Part shown: piece after piece, positions 1 through 10,542 of the stretch
Layout: every line of letters begins with the position of its first letter
Numbering within the stretch: position 1 is the first letter of the stretch
Assembly (NCBI GenBank): GCA_938011325.1
Contig: CALLUD010000012.1
Location: 124,001-188,000 of the forward strand
DNA length: 64,000 bases
Reading direction: 5' to 3'
DNA from: an uncultured Spartobacteria bacterium
GTDB taxonomy: Bacteria; Verrucomicrobiota; Verrucomicrobiia; Chthoniobacterales; JAATET01
Program-made: the position numbers and the translations under genes
Notes under the pieces: generated by a model
Database searches by the model: none
What the model saw: only the letters and a program-made list of their open reading frames with translations
What the model was told of the DNA's origin: nothing

Positions 1-294
1 AACGCGATCTTCCGCTCCGTGGAGACAAAGCTCCCGCTGGTGCGCGCGGCGAACACCGGCGTGACCTGCTCGGTCGACCCCTGGGGTCGCGTGCGGGAAA
101 TCCTGCAGACTCCCGATGGCAACACGTTCATCGAAGGGTTTCTCTACGACGAGTTTGACGTGACGGTGCAGCCGCAGAAGACGTTCTACACGCGCTACGG
201 CGACCTGTTCAGCATCGCATGCTTCTTCGGCGCGCTGCTGTCGATTCGCACCCATCTTGTCACCGCCCGTCGTCGCGATCTCAGTGAAAATTGA
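1..294 (+). CDS. lnt: Apolipoprotein N-acyltransferase, C-terminal part (5' end outside window)
   Basis: The reading frame is open from the first base and ends with TGA at 292-294, giving 97 residues of the C-terminus. The segment R-A-A-N-T-G-V-T, followed by a D-P-W-G-R turn and a T-x-Y-x-R-Y-G-D stretch, is the end of the nitrilase-type domain of Lnt. Lnt transfers the third acyl chain from phospholipid to the N-terminal Cys of lipoproteins at the periplasmic face of the inner membrane. A hydrophobic stretch after the GD pair (FSIACFFGALLSI) fits the final membrane helix of the family. The purS gene follows 45 bases later on the same strand. The identification rests on the C-terminal third only. 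Confidence 0.8.
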   Translation, partial: NAIFRSVETKLPLVRAANTGVTCSVDPWGRVREILQTPDGNTFIEGFLYDEFDVTVQPQKTFYTRYGDLFSIACFFGALLSIRTHLVTARRRDLSEN

Positions 295-339
295 ACGCAC
301 GCCTTGAACGCGTCGCCCGAACCCCGCAATCTACCCGCC

Positions 340-573
340 ATGAAAGCCGTCGTCACAGTCATGCCAAAGAAATCGGTGCTCGATCCGCAAGGCGCCGCCG
401 TCGCCCAGGCGATGGACCACCTAGGCCTGAAGAACGTCGGCAAGGTGCGCGTCGGCAAGTCGATCGAGATCGAGCTGCCGGAGGGCGCCGATGAAGCGAA
501 GCTCCACGAGCTTTGCCGGGATTTGCTCTCGAATCCGGTGATCGAGGACTACGAGCTGGAGATCGAGCGCTGA
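340..573 (+). CDS. purS: Phosphoribosylformylglycinamidine synthase subunit PurS
   Basis: A 77-residue protein with the PurS pattern: an N-terminal strand M-K-A-V-V-T-V, then [12 protein letters not shown], and later V-R-V-G-K-x-I-E-I-E-L. PurS dimers bridge PurL and PurQ in the formation of formylglycinamidine ribonucleotide, step four of purine synthesis. The ATG at 340 is preferred because it begins at the conserved first strand; a TTG at 304 would add 12 residues with no family support. The stop TGA shares its A with the purQ ATG, so translation is probably coupled. Confidence 0.95.
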   Translation: MKAVVTVMPKKSVLDPQGAAVAQAMDHLGLKNVGKVRVGKSIEIELPEGADEAKLHELCRDLLSNPVIEDYELEIER

Positions 574-1238
574 TGCGATTTGCGGTCATTCAGTTTCCCG
601 GGTCGAACTGCGACCAGGACGTCCTGCACGCGCTGCGCAGCTTCGAGGGTGTCGAGGCGCACTATCTGTGGCACAAGGACACATCGGTCGGCGACGCCGA
701 TGTGATCGTCGTGCCCGGCGGCTTTTCGTATGGCGATTACCTGCGCTGCGGGGCGATCGCTCGATTCTCGCCGGTGATGGGTGCCGTGAAGGAATTTGCG
801 GCCCGCGGTGGCACGGTGCTGGGCATTTGCAACGGCTTCCAGATCCTTTGCGAGAGCGGGCTCCTGCCCGGCGCGCTCGTGCGCAACCGCGACCTGCATT
901 TCATCTGCGAGCATGTCGATCTGCGCGTCGAAACGAACAATTCGCGGTTTACGCGCGCGGCGACTCCCGGAACGACTTTGAGAATTCCAATCGCGCACGG
1001 CGAGGGCTGCTACACCGCCGACGAGGCGACGCTGGCCGAGCTGCGGAAGAACGACCAGGTGCTTGTTCGCTACGCCGGCCCGAACCCCAACGGCTCGCTG
1101 GACGACATTGCCGGCATTCGCAACCGCGAGGGCAATGTCTTCGGCCTCATGCCGCACCCCGAGCGCGCCTGTGATCCACTCCTCGGCAGCGCGGACGGCC
1201 GCGTGATCTTCGAGTCGATCCTGGCAGAAAGGAACTGA
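573..1238 (+). CDS. purQ: Phosphoribosylformylglycinamidine synthase subunit PurQ (glutaminase)
   Basis: A 221-residue class I glutamine amidotransferase. It starts with the [13 protein letters not shown] strand typical of PurQ. The nucleophile is C86 in G-I-C-N-G-F-Q, and the other catalytic residues are H195 and E197 in M-P-H-P-E-R. It hydrolyses glutamine and passes ammonia to PurL. The ATG at 573 overlaps the purS stop by one base; a start at 513 would run through the end of purS in another frame and is rejected. purL begins five bases after the stop, so purSQL form one transcription unit. Confidence 0.97.
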   Translation: MRFAVIQFPGSNCDQDVLHALRSFEGVEAHYLWHKDTSVGDADVIVVPGGFSYGDYLRCGAIARFSPVMGAVKEFAARGGTVLGICNGFQILCESGLLPGALVRNRDLHFICEHVDLRVETNNSRFTRAATPGTTLRIPIAHGEGCYTADEATLAELRKNDQVLVRYAGPNPNGSLDDIAGIRNREGNVFGLMPHPERACDPLLGSADGRVIFESILAERN

Positions 1239-1243
1239 GCACG

Positions 1244-3475
1244 ATGTCCGATCCCGCCATCACTCCCGAAGTCATTGCAAAGCACGGCATCACGCCGGAG
1301 GAATACGAGCGCATCCAGAAGATCCTCGGCCGCGACCCGAATTTCACCGAGCTCGGCGTGTTCTCCGTGATGTGGAGCGAGCACTGCTCCTACAAGAACT
1401 CGAAGCTCGAGCTGAAAAAATTTCCGACCACCGGCGAGAAGGTGCTCGTGAAGGCCGGCGAGGAAAACGCCGGCGTGATCGACATCGGCGACGGCTGGGC
1501 CATCGCGTTCAAGATGGAAAGCCACAATCACCCGAGTGCCGTCGAGCCGTTCCAGGGTGCGGCGACGGGGGTGGGTGGCATCATTCGCGACATCTTCACG
1601 ATGGGCGCGCGCCCGGTCTTTTCGATGAACTCGCTCCGGTTCGGCCCGATCGAGGGTGACGACGAGGAGGCGAAGACGAACCGCCGCCTGTTCGCCGGTG
1701 TCGTGAGCGGCATCGCGCACTACGGGAATTGCATCGGCATCCCGACCGTGGGCGGGGAGATTTATTTCGACGAAAGCTACAGCGGCAACCCGCTGGTGAA
1801 CGTCTTCAACCTCGGCATCCTGCGGCACGAGCAGATCGCGCGAGGCGGCGCGGTCGGCATCGGCAACCCGGTCTTTTACGTCGGCGCGGAAACGGGCCGT
1901 GACGGGCTTGCAGGTGCGGCGTTTGCCTCGCGGGAGTTGACCGAGGAATCGAAGGAGGACCGTCCCGCGGTGCAGGTGGGCGATCCGTTCCGCGAAAAGC
2001 TTCTGCTCGAGGCCTGCCTCGAATTGCTGGCCAGCGGCTGCGTGGCGGGCATTCAGGACATGGGCGCCGCCGGGCTGACCTGCTCGACGTGCGAGACGGC
2101 GAGCCGTGGCGGCACGGGCGTGGAAATCGATTTGAATCTCGTGCCGAAGCGCGAGGAGGGGATGACACCCTACGAGATTCTCCTCAGCGAATCGCAGGAG
2201 CGCATGCTCGTCATCGTGCACAAGGGGCAGGAGGACAAGGTGCGGGAGATTTTCGAAAAGTGGGACCTCCCCTACGCCCAGGTCGGCGAGGTGAAGGACG
2301 ACGGCATGATGCGCGTGCGCGAAGGCGACCGCGTCGTGGTGGAGATCCCCGCGCGTCAGCTTGCCGACGAAGCCCCGCTTTACTCGCGGGAGGCCGCACC
2401 GAAGAAGGAAGTGCGGGCGCTCGATCTCGCGACCGTGCCGGAACTCGACCCGACGGAATCGCTCCTGAAACTCCTCTCGCACCCGAGCATCGCCAGCAAG
2501 CGGTGGGTGTGGCGTCAATACGACCACATGGTGCGCCTGGGCGCGACCGTGCTGCCGGGCTCGGATGCCGCCGTGTTCGTCGTGCGCGAGGCGAACAAGA
2601 TTCTCGCCGCCTCCACCGATTGCAACGCGATCTACTGCCGGCAGGACCCGCGTGACGGCGCGCGCATTGCGGTCGCGGAATGCTGCCGCAACCTTGCCTG
2701 CTCGGGCGCGGTGCCGCTGGCGCTGACGGACAACTTGAATTTCGGCAATCCGCACAAGCCGGAGAATTTCCTGCAGCTCCGCGAGGCCGTCGAAGGAATG
2801 GCGGAAGCCTGCCGGGTGTTCGACACACCCGTCACCGGCGGAAACGTGAGCCTCTACAACGAAAGTCCGATCGCGGCGATCGACCCGACACCGACGGTCG
2901 GCGTGGTCGGCATCATCAGCGATCCGAAGCACATCACGACCTCGGCCTTCAAGGAGGCGGGAGATGCGATCCTGCTCATCGGCGATCTCGGACACGAACT
3001 CGGCGCGTCGCATTACCTCAAGGTCTGCCACGGCCGAAAGGAAGGCGCACCGCCTTTGCTCGACTACGATCGTGAGCTCGCGGTCCACAACGCGGTCCGG
3101 GCGATGATCCGGCTCGGGTTCGTAAAGAGCGCGCACGATTGCTCGGAAGGTGGCCTTGCGGTCGCGGTGGCGGAATCGTGCCTCGCGGCGGGCCCGCAAC
3201 TCGGCGCGAAGCTGAATCTCCATACCAACGGGCTCCGTCCCGACCAGGCGTTGTTCAACGAATCACAGTCCCGCATCGTCATTACGACTCCGCGGGGAAA
3301 TGCCGCCGCCGTGCTCGCGTTGCTCTCGTGGCGTGGCGTGCCCGCCCGGCGCCTCGGCGAGGTGACCGCGGACCAGGCTCTCGACATCACGGTCGATGGC
3401 CGGCAATACCGCTGGGGGATCGACGCTCTCGAGGAAAGCTGGGGCAGGACGATCGAGAAACTCATGTCGTCCTAG
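1244..3475 (+). CDS. purL: Phosphoribosylformylglycinamidine synthase subunit PurL (small type)
   Basis: A 743-residue PurL of the three-subunit (PurLQS) type, much shorter than the single-chain enzyme of about 1300 residues found in enterobacteria. Visible landmarks are [10 protein letters not shown] near residue 45, the [19 protein letters not shown] nucleotide and Mg motif near residue 90, and the second-half [10 protein letters not shown] and T-G-G-N-V-S-L-Y-N segments. It carries out the ATP-dependent amidination of FGAR using ammonia from PurQ. No other pur gene follows; a different operon starts about 140 bases downstream. Confidence 0.97.
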   Translation: MSDPAITPEVIAKHGITPEEYERIQKILGRDPNFTELGVFSVMWSEHCSYKNSKLELKKFPTTGEKVLVKAGEENAGVIDIGDGWAIAFKMESHNHPSAVEPFQGAATGVGGIIRDIFTMGARPVFSMNSLRFGPIEGDDEEAKTNRRLFAGVVSGIAHYGNCIGIPTVGGEIYFDESYSGNPLVNVFNLGILRHEQIARGGAVGIGNPVFYVGAETGRDGLAGAAFASRELTEESKEDRPAVQVGDPFREKLLLEACLELLASGCVAGIQDMGAAGLTCSTCETASRGGTGVEIDLNLVPKREEGMTPYEILLSESQERMLVIVHKGQEDKVREIFEKWDLPYAQVGEVKDDGMMRVREGDRVVVEIPARQLADEAPLYSREAAPKKEVRALDLATVPELDPTESLLKLLSHPSIASKRWVWRQYDHMVRLGATVLPGSDAAVFVVREANKILAASTDCNAIYCRQDPRDGARIAVAECCRNLACSGAVPLALTDNLNFGNPHKPENFLQLREAVEGMAEACRVFDTPVTGGNVSLYNESPIAAIDPTPTVGVVGIISDPKHITTSAFKEAGDAILLIGDLGHELGASHYLKVCHGRKEGAPPLLDYDRELAVHNAVRAMIRLGFVKSAHDCSEGGLAVAVAESCLAAGPQLGAKLNLHTNGLRPDQALFNESQSRIVITTPRGNAAAVLALLSWRGVPARRLGEVTADQALDITVDGRQYRWGIDALEESWGRTIEKLMSS

Positions 3476-3565
3476 TCCGGCGATCGCCCAGTGATCCGCA
3501 GGTCGAGAGTCGAAGCCACGTTGCAGCAGCGGGCGTGGTGCGACGATTTGCCGCCGGAAAAGAGC

Positions 3566-3593
3566 TTGTTCCGACAGATGCGCCCCTTATTTT
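3566..3593 (+). promoter_or_regulatory. Possible sigma-70-like promoter of the signalling operon
   Basis: TTGTTC (3566-3571) and TATTTT (3588-3593) are separated by 16 bases in the 139-base gap between purL and the first hybrid kinase gene. The predicted transcript would have a leader of only about a dozen bases before the ATG at 3615. The -35 element is a weak match, so this is a candidate only. Confidence 0.3.
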
Positions 3594-3614
3594 GTGCGGC
3601 GGCGAGCCCTCCCG

Positions 3615-6140
3615 ATGCATAGTTCCTTGAAGACCAAGATCGTTCTTTGGTTCGTGATCATCGCGCTGGTCCTTGGGACCGCGGCCTTGATGGGCTACCG
3701 CCGGATTTACGACCAGATCCATGCGCAGGCCGAAGCGCAGATGGGCGCGAAGCTTGCTCACGTGATCGACGTGCTGGTCGCGACGGACCAAATTTGCATG
3801 GACCTCGTGCGTTCGTCGATGCGGGTGCTGAAACTGGAAGCCCAACGTCTTGGCGAGCCAAGCCTGCGAACGGTGCGGGAACCGGACGGGAAGACGCGGG
3901 AGGAACTATTCTTTGGCGACCACGCGATGTCCGGTTCCTTCGAACTCGTCGACAAGGTCAAGGCGTTGATGGGTGGCACCGCGACCATCTTCATCAAGGA
4001 TGGCGATCGCTTTATTCGCATCACGACGAACGTGGAACGGCCCGAAGGTGGTCGCGCGGTGGGCACGCAGCTTGATCCGAACGGGAAGGCGATTGCCAAA
4101 ATCCGCCAGGGCGAGGCGTTTTACGGAGTCGTCGACATTCTCGGAAAGCCTTACCTCACGGGTTACGAGCCGATCTTCGATGCGTCGGGCCGGATCATCG
4201 GCGTTTACTATGTCGGTTACGCGCTCGAGACGCTGAAGGTGGTTCATCAGGCGCTGGAGGAGCAGCGCATTCTCGACGAGGGATTCTTCGCGCTGCTGGA
4301 TGCCAGGGACCGCGTGGTGTTTCCGGATGAACGCTCGCCGCTCTATGCGAAAGCGGAGGAACTCGTTTCCGGTCAGGACACGAAGAACTGGAAGGTCGAG
4401 CGTCGCACGTTCCAGCCGTGGGACTACGAGGTGATGGGCGCGCTTTATCTACCTGACATCCGGGAGGTGACCTTTCAAATGATCTGGCAGGCCGGCCTGC
4501 TGGTGGGTGGCGTGATCATTGCCGTGATGGTGGTTTCCTTCATCCTCGCGTCGAAACTCTCCGACGCGATCGAGCGCGCGGAGGTGGCCACGCATGCCGC
4601 CATCGAAGCCCGCGACGCCGCGGAATCGGCAAACCGCACGAAGAGCACCTTCCTCGCGAACATGAGCCACGAACTGCGCACGCCGATGAACGCGATCATT
4701 GGCTACAGCGAGATGCTCATCGAGGAGGCCGAGGACCTCGACCAAAACGAATTCATTCCCGACCTGCAAAAGATCCGGAATGCGGGCAAGCACCTGCTCG
4801 CGTTGATCAATGACATTCTCGACCTCTCGAAGATCGAGGCCGGGAAGATGACGATCTACCTGGAGACGTTCGACCTGCAGACGATGATCCGGGAGGTCGT
4901 CGAGACGATTCAGCCGTTGCTCGAGAAGAACAGCAATCGCCTCGAGCTGAATATCGCGCCGGACATCGGCAGCATGAAGGCGGACCTCACGAAGGTGCGG
5001 CAGACGCTCTTCAACCTCCTCAGCAACGCGAGCAAGTTCACCGAAAAGGGAACGATCACGCTGTCCGCCTCCCGCATTGCGCGCGAGGCGGGCGAGTTCA
5101 TTTGCTTCCGCGTCGCCGATACCGGCATCGGCATGAGCAAGGAGCAGCTCGGCAAGCTGTTCCAGGCGTTCACGCAGGCGGATGCCTCCACCACGCGCAA
5201 GTATGGCGGGACGGGGCTCGGGCTCGTGATCAGCCGGAAGTTCTGCCAGATGATGGGCGGCGACATTTCCGTCGAAAGCACCGAAGGCGTCGGCACGACC
5301 TTTACGTTCGAACTACCCGTGGAAGTGCAGGAGCCGTCGGAACCTTCGGTAACCACGACGCAGACGACGACCGGCACGATGACGACTCCGCGCGCGGGGA
5401 AGACCGTGCTGGTCATCGACGACGATCCCGATGCCAACGACCTCATGGCCCGCGCGCTGGAGAAGAGCGGCTTCGCGACGCTCCGTGCGCACCGGGGCGG
5501 CGATGGCCTCGAACTCGCGCGCAAGAAGAAGCCCGATGCCATCACGCTCGACGTGATGATGCCCGGCATGGACGGGTGGAGTGTGTTGAGCGTGTTGAAA
5601 TCCGATCCGGAGACGGCATCGATACCCGTGGTGATGGTGACGATGTTGCAGGACCGCCAGCTCGGATTCGCGCTCGGCGCCTCGGATTTCCTCACCAAGC
5701 CGGTGGATGCCGACAAGCTGCGCAACGTCATCACCTCCCGCATCGGCAAGCCGAAGGCGAACGTGCTGGTCGTCGACGACGAACCGAACAATCGCGACAT
5801 GCTTTCCCGCCTCCTCGAGCGCGAGGGGCTCATCGTCACCACGGCGGAAAACGGGAGCGTCGCTCTCGAGAAGCTCGCCGCGCAGGAGCGGCCGGATTTG
5901 ATCCTGCTCGATTTGATGATGCCGGTGATGGACGGGTTCGAATTTCTGCGCGTGTTGCGCGGAGAGCCGCAGCTGGCCGACATTCCCGTGGTGGTCATCA
6001 CGGCCAAGGATTTGACAGCGGAGGACCGCCGGATTCTCGACGGCAGTGTTCAGGACATCATCGCCAAGGGTGCCATCGACCGCGAGAAGCTGCTTCGGGA
6101 AGTCGTTACCATGGTGAAGGAATTCAACCAGGGGACGTAA
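3615..6140 (+). CDS. Hybrid sensor histidine kinase, Cache3-Cache2 sensor with two receivers
   Basis: An 841-residue membrane kinase. A first membrane helix (about residues 8-28) and a second (about 290-310) enclose a periplasmic region. Its F-x-L-V-D-K-V and F-Y-G-V-V-D-I-L-G-K-P-Y segments followed by G-V-Y-Y-V-G-Y resemble the Cache3/Cache2 fusion sensor. Next come a DHp domain with H352 in N-M-S-H-E-L-R-T-P, an HATPase domain with the T-G-I-G-M and G-G-T-G-L-G-L boxes, and two receivers with D646 and D766. The ATG at 3615 is chosen over an upstream GTG at 3594 because the positively charged, then hydrophobic, signal anchor starts there. The next gene starts directly after the stop codon. 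The kinase core is a close paralogue of the one at 7421-10150. Confidence 0.93.
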   Translation: MHSSLKTKIVLWFVIIALVLGTAALMGYRRIYDQIHAQAEAQMGAKLAHVIDVLVATDQICMDLVRSSMRVLKLEAQRLGEPSLRTVREPDGKTREELFFGDHAMSGSFELVDKVKALMGGTATIFIKDGDRFIRITTNVERPEGGRAVGTQLDPNGKAIAKIRQGEAFYGVVDILGKPYLTGYEPIFDASGRIIGVYYVGYALETLKVVHQALEEQRILDEGFFALLDARDRVVFPDERSPLYAKAEELVSGQDTKNWKVERRTFQPWDYEVMGALYLPDIREVTFQMIWQAGLLVGGVIIAVMVVSFILASKLSDAIERAEVATHAAIEARDAAESANRTKSTFLANMSHELRTPMNAIIGYSEMLIEEAEDLDQNEFIPDLQKIRNAGKHLLALINDILDLSKIEAGKMTIYLETFDLQTMIREVVETIQPLLEKNSNRLELNIAPDIGSMKADLTKVRQTLFNLLSNASKFTEKGTITLSASRIAREAGEFICFRVADTGIGMSKEQLGKLFQAFTQADASTTRKYGGTGLGLVISRKFCQMMGGDISVESTEGVGTTFTFELPVEVQEPSEPSVTTTQTTTGTMTTPRAGKTVLVIDDDPDANDLMARALEKSGFATLRAHRGGDGLELARKKKPDAITLDVMMPGMDGWSVLSVLKSDPETASIPVVMVTMLQDRQLGFALGASDFLTKPVDADKLRNVITSRIGKPKANVLVVDDEPNNRDMLSRLLEREGLIVTTAENGSVALEKLAAQERPDLILLDLMMPVMDGFEFLRVLRGEPQLADIPVVVITAKDLTAEDRRILDGSVQDIIAKGAIDREKLLREVVTMVKEFNQGT

Positions 6141-7424
6141 ATGACGCGGCAGGGGACATCGAGGTTTCGCCACACCGGTCTCCTTGCGCTTCTCGTTGGC
6201 ATTGCCCTTTTGCCCTTTGGTTGCGGTCGCAAGGCAGCCGCACCGCCGATTCGCGTCGGCATCCTGCACTCGCTCAGCGGGACCATGGCGATCAGCGAAA
6301 CGGCGGTCGTCGACGCGACGAAACTCGCCATCGAGGAAATCAATGCGTCAGGCGGGCTGCTCGGGCGTCCGGTCGAGGCGGTCGTGGCTGACGGAGCGTC
6401 CGATCCCGATGCATTTGCCCGCGAGGCTGCGCGATTGATCGACGACGAGAAGGTCTGCGTGGTTTTCGGATGCTGGACCTCCGCGAGCCGCAAGGCCGTG
6501 AAGCCCGTGTTCGAAGAGCGCAATCACCTTCTCTTCTATCCCGTCCAATACGAGGGCATCGAGCAATCGCCAAACATCATTTACACCGGCGCGACACCGA
6601 ACCAGCAGGTGATGCCCGCGGTGAGCTATGCGCTGCGGCATTTCGGCAAACGCGTGTTTCTGGTCGGCTCCGACTACGTGTTTCCGCGAATGGCGAACGC
6701 GATCATCGTGGATCAGGTTCGCGCGCTGGGAGGCGAGGTGGTCGGCGAGTCCTACGTGCCTCTCGGTGGGAAAAGCGTCGCGCCGATCATCGAGCAAATC
6801 CGCCAGGCAAAGCCCGACGTGATTCTCAACACGATCAATGGTGACTCGAATGCCGCCTTTTTCCAGGGGCTCCGTGAGGCGGGCATCACACCCGGGGACA
6901 TTCCGACGATTTCATTCAGCATCGGCGAAACGGAGCTTCGCCAGATGGATATTGCCACCCTCGCCGGCGACTACGCGGCCTGGAACTATTTCCAGACGGT
7001 CGAGACTCCCCAGAACGAAGCGTTTGTCCGCGCGTTCCGGGAGCGATACGGCGGAGATCGAGTGACGTCCGATCCGGTCGAGGCCGCGTATTTCGGCGTG
7101 AAGCTGTGGGCTCAGGCCGTGCGGGAGGCGGGCACCACCGATCCCGCGACGGTTCGAAAGGTGCTCGGCGGCGAGGGGCTGCTGGCCCCCGAAGGCGTGG
7201 TTTACATCGACAACGAGACGCAGCACGCGTGGAAATTTGCGCGACTCGGGAAGATCCGGACCGATGGGCAGTTCGAGATTGTGTGGTCGACGGAAAAGCC
7301 GGTGCGGCCGATTCCCTATCCCGCGTTTCGCTCACGGGCGGAATGGGAGAGGATGCTGATGGACCTGCACGCGGCCTGGGGCGGCAAATGGGTGAATCCA
7401 AACCGGGAGGAGGAGCAGCCGTGA
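6141..7424 (+). CDS. UrtA/AmiC-like urea or short-chain-amide binding lipoprotein
   Basis: A 427-residue periplasmic binding protein of type I fold (Peripla_BP family 6). The signal peptide ends in L-P-F-G-C with C28 as the lipidation site, so it should be a lipoprotein. The start [16 protein letters not shown], the [12 protein letters not shown] motif and [10 protein letters not shown] are characteristic of the UrtA/FmdD/AmiC group, which binds urea or small amides. No Urt permease or ATPase gene lies nearby. Instead the gene begins one base after a hybrid kinase and overlaps the next by four bases, so a role as ligand sensor for those kinases is more likely than transport. The actual ligand is unknown. 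Confidence 0.88.
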   Translation: MTRQGTSRFRHTGLLALLVGIALLPFGCGRKAAAPPIRVGILHSLSGTMAISETAVVDATKLAIEEINASGGLLGRPVEAVVADGASDPDAFAREAARLIDDEKVCVVFGCWTSASRKAVKPVFEERNHLLFYPVQYEGIEQSPNIIYTGATPNQQVMPAVSYALRHFGKRVFLVGSDYVFPRMANAIIVDQVRALGGEVVGESYVPLGGKSVAPIIEQIRQAKPDVILNTINGDSNAAFFQGLREAGITPGDIPTISFSIGETELRQMDIATLAGDYAAWNYFQTVETPQNEAFVRAFRERYGGDRVTSDPVEAAYFGVKLWAQAVREAGTTDPATVRKVLGGEGLLAPEGVVYIDNETQHAWKFARLGKIRTDGQFEIVWSTEKPVRPIPYPAFRSRAEWERMLMDLHAAWGGKWVNPNREEEQP

Positions 7425-10150
7425 AGCGTCCACGCGCCCGCATTGCCGTCCAGCTTGCACTGTGGTTTCTCGTGCTGGCGCTTGTTCCGCTGGGAGTCGG
7501 CACGTGGCTCACCTACGAGGCGTCGCGCGAACTGCTGACCAACCAGATTCAGACGAATCTCCGCGCCATCGGCCGGCATCAGGTCGCGCAGATCCAGGCG
7601 TATTTGCACGCGCAGGAGCGCGATCTCGTCGTGTTGTCCGGCAGTGAGACGACGGCAGCGGCGCTGGAGGCCTTCACCGCGGCCTGGACAAACGGGCGGC
7701 TGGACGATGCCGCGTTTTCCAAAGCGGCGGAGCGCTTTTCGCGCTATTTTGAGCGCGCGCGGGAAGCCCTGGAGCTGGACGACATCTATCTGGTCTCACC
7801 CGAGGGGCGCGTCGTGTTTGCCGCGAGTCGCGGTCCGGATTTCGGGGTCGACCTCAGCGTCCCTCCCGCGTCGGAAACGGGCCTCGGCAAGGCGGCGGAG
7901 TCGGCGATGATGACGCTCGGAATCGAGCAGTCCGACTTCGAGTTCTATGCGCCGGACAACGAGCCGGCGACCTTTCTTGCCGCGCCGGTGCTGCCCGGTG
8001 GAGTTCTTCGCGGTGCAGTGGTTCTGCAGGTTCGCGCGGAGGCCATTTACCGGGCGCTCGCCGACGAGACCGGTCTCGGACAAACCGGCGAAATCGTGGT
8101 GGCGGTGCGCGATGGTGACGCCCTTGAAGTGGTGGCGCCGACCCGGCATCGGCCGGATGCCGCGTTCAACCTGAGGGTGCCGCTGGACGCTCCGCAATCC
8201 CTTCCGCTGCGGCAAAGCGTGCAGGGCGATCGCGGCAGCGGAATCGCGGTCGATTATCGCGGCCAGAAGGTGCTGGCGAGCTGGGAGTATGTGCCCGCGC
8301 TTCAGTGGGGCGTCGTGGTGAAGATTGATGCCGCCGAGGCCTATGCACCGGTGGCGAAGCTGGGTCAGCTGGCGGCGATCATCGGCGTCGTCACGCTGGT
8401 GCTGGCGGCGGCCGCCGCATTGCTGGTGGCGCGGTCGTTTTCCCGTCCGATCGAGTTGCTGACCGGCGCCGTCCACGACGTGGCGTTGGGGAATCTGCAC
8501 CGCACCGTCACGGTTCGCTCGCGCAATGAGATCGGCGCGCTCGCGCAGGATTTCAATCGAATGACGGAGCAGCTGCGTCAGCTGGTCGAGACGATGGATG
8601 AGAAGGTGCGCCAGCGGACGGCCGAACTGGCGGAGGCCCGTGATGCCGCCGAGGAGGCGAACCGCACGAAGAGCGCGTTCCTTGCAAACATGAGCCATGA
8701 GCTGCGCACGCCGATGAACGCGATCATCGGCTACAGCGAAATTCTCATCGAGGAATGCGAGGACCTCGGCCAGGAGGATTTCATCCCCGACCTGCAAAAG
8801 ATCCGCTCCGCCGGGAAGCACCTTCTCGCCCTCATCAACGACGTGCTCGACCTCTCGAAGATCGAAGCCGGAAAGATGACGCTCTACCTCGAGGAGTTCG
8901 ACGTTGCGCCGATGCTCGACGAGGTCGTCGCAACGGTGCAGCCATTGATCGACAAGAATTCGAACCGTCTCGAACTCAAGGCGGGACCGGATCTCGGGCG
9001 GATGCGCGCCGATCTCACGAAGGTGCGGCAGACGTTGTTCAACCTCCTCAGCAACGCCGCGAAGTTCACCGAGCGCGGCTGCATCACGCTTTCCGTCGAA
9101 CGTCGCGGCGACCGCATCGAAATGAGCGTGCGGGACACCGGCATCGGCATGACGCCGGAACAGCTCGGCCGGCTTTTCCAGGCGTTCACGCAGGCGGACA
9201 GCTCGACGACGCGGAGGTATGGCGGCACGGGGCTCGGTCTCGTGATCAGCCGGCAGTTCTGCCAGATGATGGGCGGCGACATCACCGTCGAGAGCGAATA
9301 TGGCGAGGGCTCCACCTTCCGCGTCGATCTGCCGGTGAATGTTCCCGAGCGCCCCGCGGAGCCTGCCGCCCCGGCGACCGCTCCGGCTGCGCCTTCGACG
9401 CCGACGGGCACCGGCGAGCTCATTCTGGTGATCGACGACGACGCGCAGGCGTCCGATCTTCTCCGGCGCGTGCTGGAAAAGGGCGGTTACTCGGTGCTGA
9501 TCGCGACGAGCGGACCCGAGGGCATCGCGCTGGCGAAGGAGCGTCATCCTTCGGCGATCACGCTCGATGTGATGATGCCCGGAATGGACGGCTGGTCGGT
9601 GCTCTCGGCATTGAAGACGGATCCGGCCACGGCGGACATTCCGGTTGTGATGGTGACGTTGCTGCGCGACCGGCAGATGGGTTTCACGCTGGGCGCCGCG
9701 GACTTTCTCACGAAGCCGGTCGATGGCGAGCGGCTGCGGCGGATCATTCACCGGCTTGTGGAAGGCGCCGGAAAGACCGCGCTGGTGGTCGAGGACGACC
9801 CCGCGAGCCGGGAAATGCTCGTGCGTGTGCTGTCGAAGATCGGCATGGAGGTTCTCGAGGCGGAAAATGGGGCGGTCGCTCTCGAGCGGGTGCGGGCCGT
9901 GCGGCCGGCGATCATTTTGCTCGATTTGATGATGCCGGTGATGGACGGGTTTGAATTTCTCGCCGCAATCCGGCAAGACGATAGCTTTGCGGAGATTCCC
10001 GTGGTGATCGTAACCGCCCGAGACCTTTCCGACGAGGACCACCGGCGCCTGCGCGGCAGCGCGGAGGAGGTCATCCGGAAAAGCTCGATCGACTACGACC
10101 ACCTGCTGGCGAAGATCTGCAATCTCATCGGAAAAACCCGCCCTCACTGA
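7421..10150 (+). CDS. Hybrid sensor histidine kinase, dCache-HAMP with two receivers
   Basis: A 909-residue protein starting at a GTG that overlaps the preceding stop by four bases (GTGA), with a strong GGGAGGAGG ribosome site about eight bases upstream. A longer frame running back to 7106 lies inside the preceding gene and is rejected. A first membrane helix (about 10-30) is followed by a double-Cache-like extracytoplasmic region to about 312, then a second helix (about 314-338), HAMP (about 339-392), a DHp domain with H426, an HATPase domain, and two receivers with D716 and D835. The kinase core is almost the same as that of the kinase at 3615-6140, while the sensor region is unrelated. Two kinases with different inputs therefore seem to share an output. 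Confidence 0.93.
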   Translation: MKRPRARIAVQLALWFLVLALVPLGVGTWLTYEASRELLTNQIQTNLRAIGRHQVAQIQAYLHAQERDLVVLSGSETTAAALEAFTAAWTNGRLDDAAFSKAAERFSRYFERAREALELDDIYLVSPEGRVVFAASRGPDFGVDLSVPPASETGLGKAAESAMMTLGIEQSDFEFYAPDNEPATFLAAPVLPGGVLRGAVVLQVRAEAIYRALADETGLGQTGEIVVAVRDGDALEVVAPTRHRPDAAFNLRVPLDAPQSLPLRQSVQGDRGSGIAVDYRGQKVLASWEYVPALQWGVVVKIDAAEAYAPVAKLGQLAAIIGVVTLVLAAAAALLVARSFSRPIELLTGAVHDVALGNLHRTVTVRSRNEIGALAQDFNRMTEQLRQLVETMDEKVRQRTAELAEARDAAEEANRTKSAFLANMSHELRTPMNAIIGYSEILIEECEDLGQEDFIPDLQKIRSAGKHLLALINDVLDLSKIEAGKMTLYLEEFDVAPMLDEVVATVQPLIDKNSNRLELKAGPDLGRMRADLTKVRQTLFNLLSNAAKFTERGCITLSVERRGDRIEMSVRDTGIGMTPEQLGRLFQAFTQADSSTTRRYGGTGLGLVISRQFCQMMGGDITVESEYGEGSTFRVDLPVNVPERPAEPAAPATAPAAPSTPTGTGELILVIDDDAQASDLLRRVLEKGGYSVLIATSGPEGIALAKERHPSAITLDVMMPGMDGWSVLSALKTDPATADIPVVMVTLLRDRQMGFTLGAADFLTKPVDGERLRRIIHRLVEGAGKTALVVEDDPASREMLVRVLSKIGMEVLEAENGAVALERVRAVRPAIILLDLMMPVMDGFEFLAAIRQDDSFAEIPVVIVTARDLSDEDHRRLRGSAEEVIRKSSIDYDHLLAKICNLIGKTRPH

Positions 10151-10152
10151 AC

Positions 10153-10542
10153 ATGGCCAAGATCCTTCTCGTCGAAGACAACGAAATGAACCGCGACATG
10201 CTCTCGCGCCGGCTCTCGCGCAAAGGCTACGAAGTGGTCATCGCCGTGGATGGCCAGCAGGGAGTGGACATGGCTGCGTCCGAGGCGCCCGACTTGATTC
10301 TTATGGACATGAGTCTGCCGGTGATCGACGGCTGGGAGGCGACGCGGCGGATCAAGGCCGACGACACGTTGAAGGCGATCCCGGTGATCGCGCTCACCGC
10401 TCACGCGATGGCCGGTGACCGCGAGCAGGCGCTCGGTGCAGGCTGCGACGACTACGACACGAAACCCATCGAGCTGCCGCGGCTTCTCGAGAAAATCACC
10501 GCCCAACTCGAACGGGTCGGCAAATCGGCCCCCAGCGCGTGA
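10153..10542 (+). CDS. Single-domain response regulator (CheY/DivK-like)
   Basis: A 129-residue receiver with no output domain. It has the acidic pair in L-V-E-D-N-E, the phosphorylation site D52 in L-M-D-M-S-L-P, the switch Thr in A-L-T-A-H-A and the Lys in D-T-K-P. It starts two bases after the second hybrid kinase, and its stop overlaps the next GTG start by four bases. Receivers of this kind usually shuttle phosphate between a hybrid kinase and a phosphotransfer protein or act by protein contact. Here the likely partners are the two kinases and the DHp-bearing phosphatase next to it. Confidence 0.92.
   Translation: MAKILLVEDNEMNRDMLSRRLSRKGYEVVIAVDGQQGVDMAASEAPDLILMDMSLPVIDGWEATRRIKADDTLKAIPVIALTAHAMAGDREQALGAGCDDYDTKPIELPRLLEKITAQLERVGKSAPSA

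Noticed and set aside
1070..3223. 717-codon open frame on the minus strand opposite purL
   Set aside because: Antisense shadow of a clear purL gene. Its composition is not protein-like.
6141..7424. Reading the binding protein as part of a urea ABC transporter operon
   Set aside because: No permease or ATPase gene lies in the window; both neighbours are kinases.
7796..10147. 783-codon open frame on the minus strand opposite the second hybrid kinase
   Set aside because: Arg/His-rich antisense shadow of the kinase gene with no family content.
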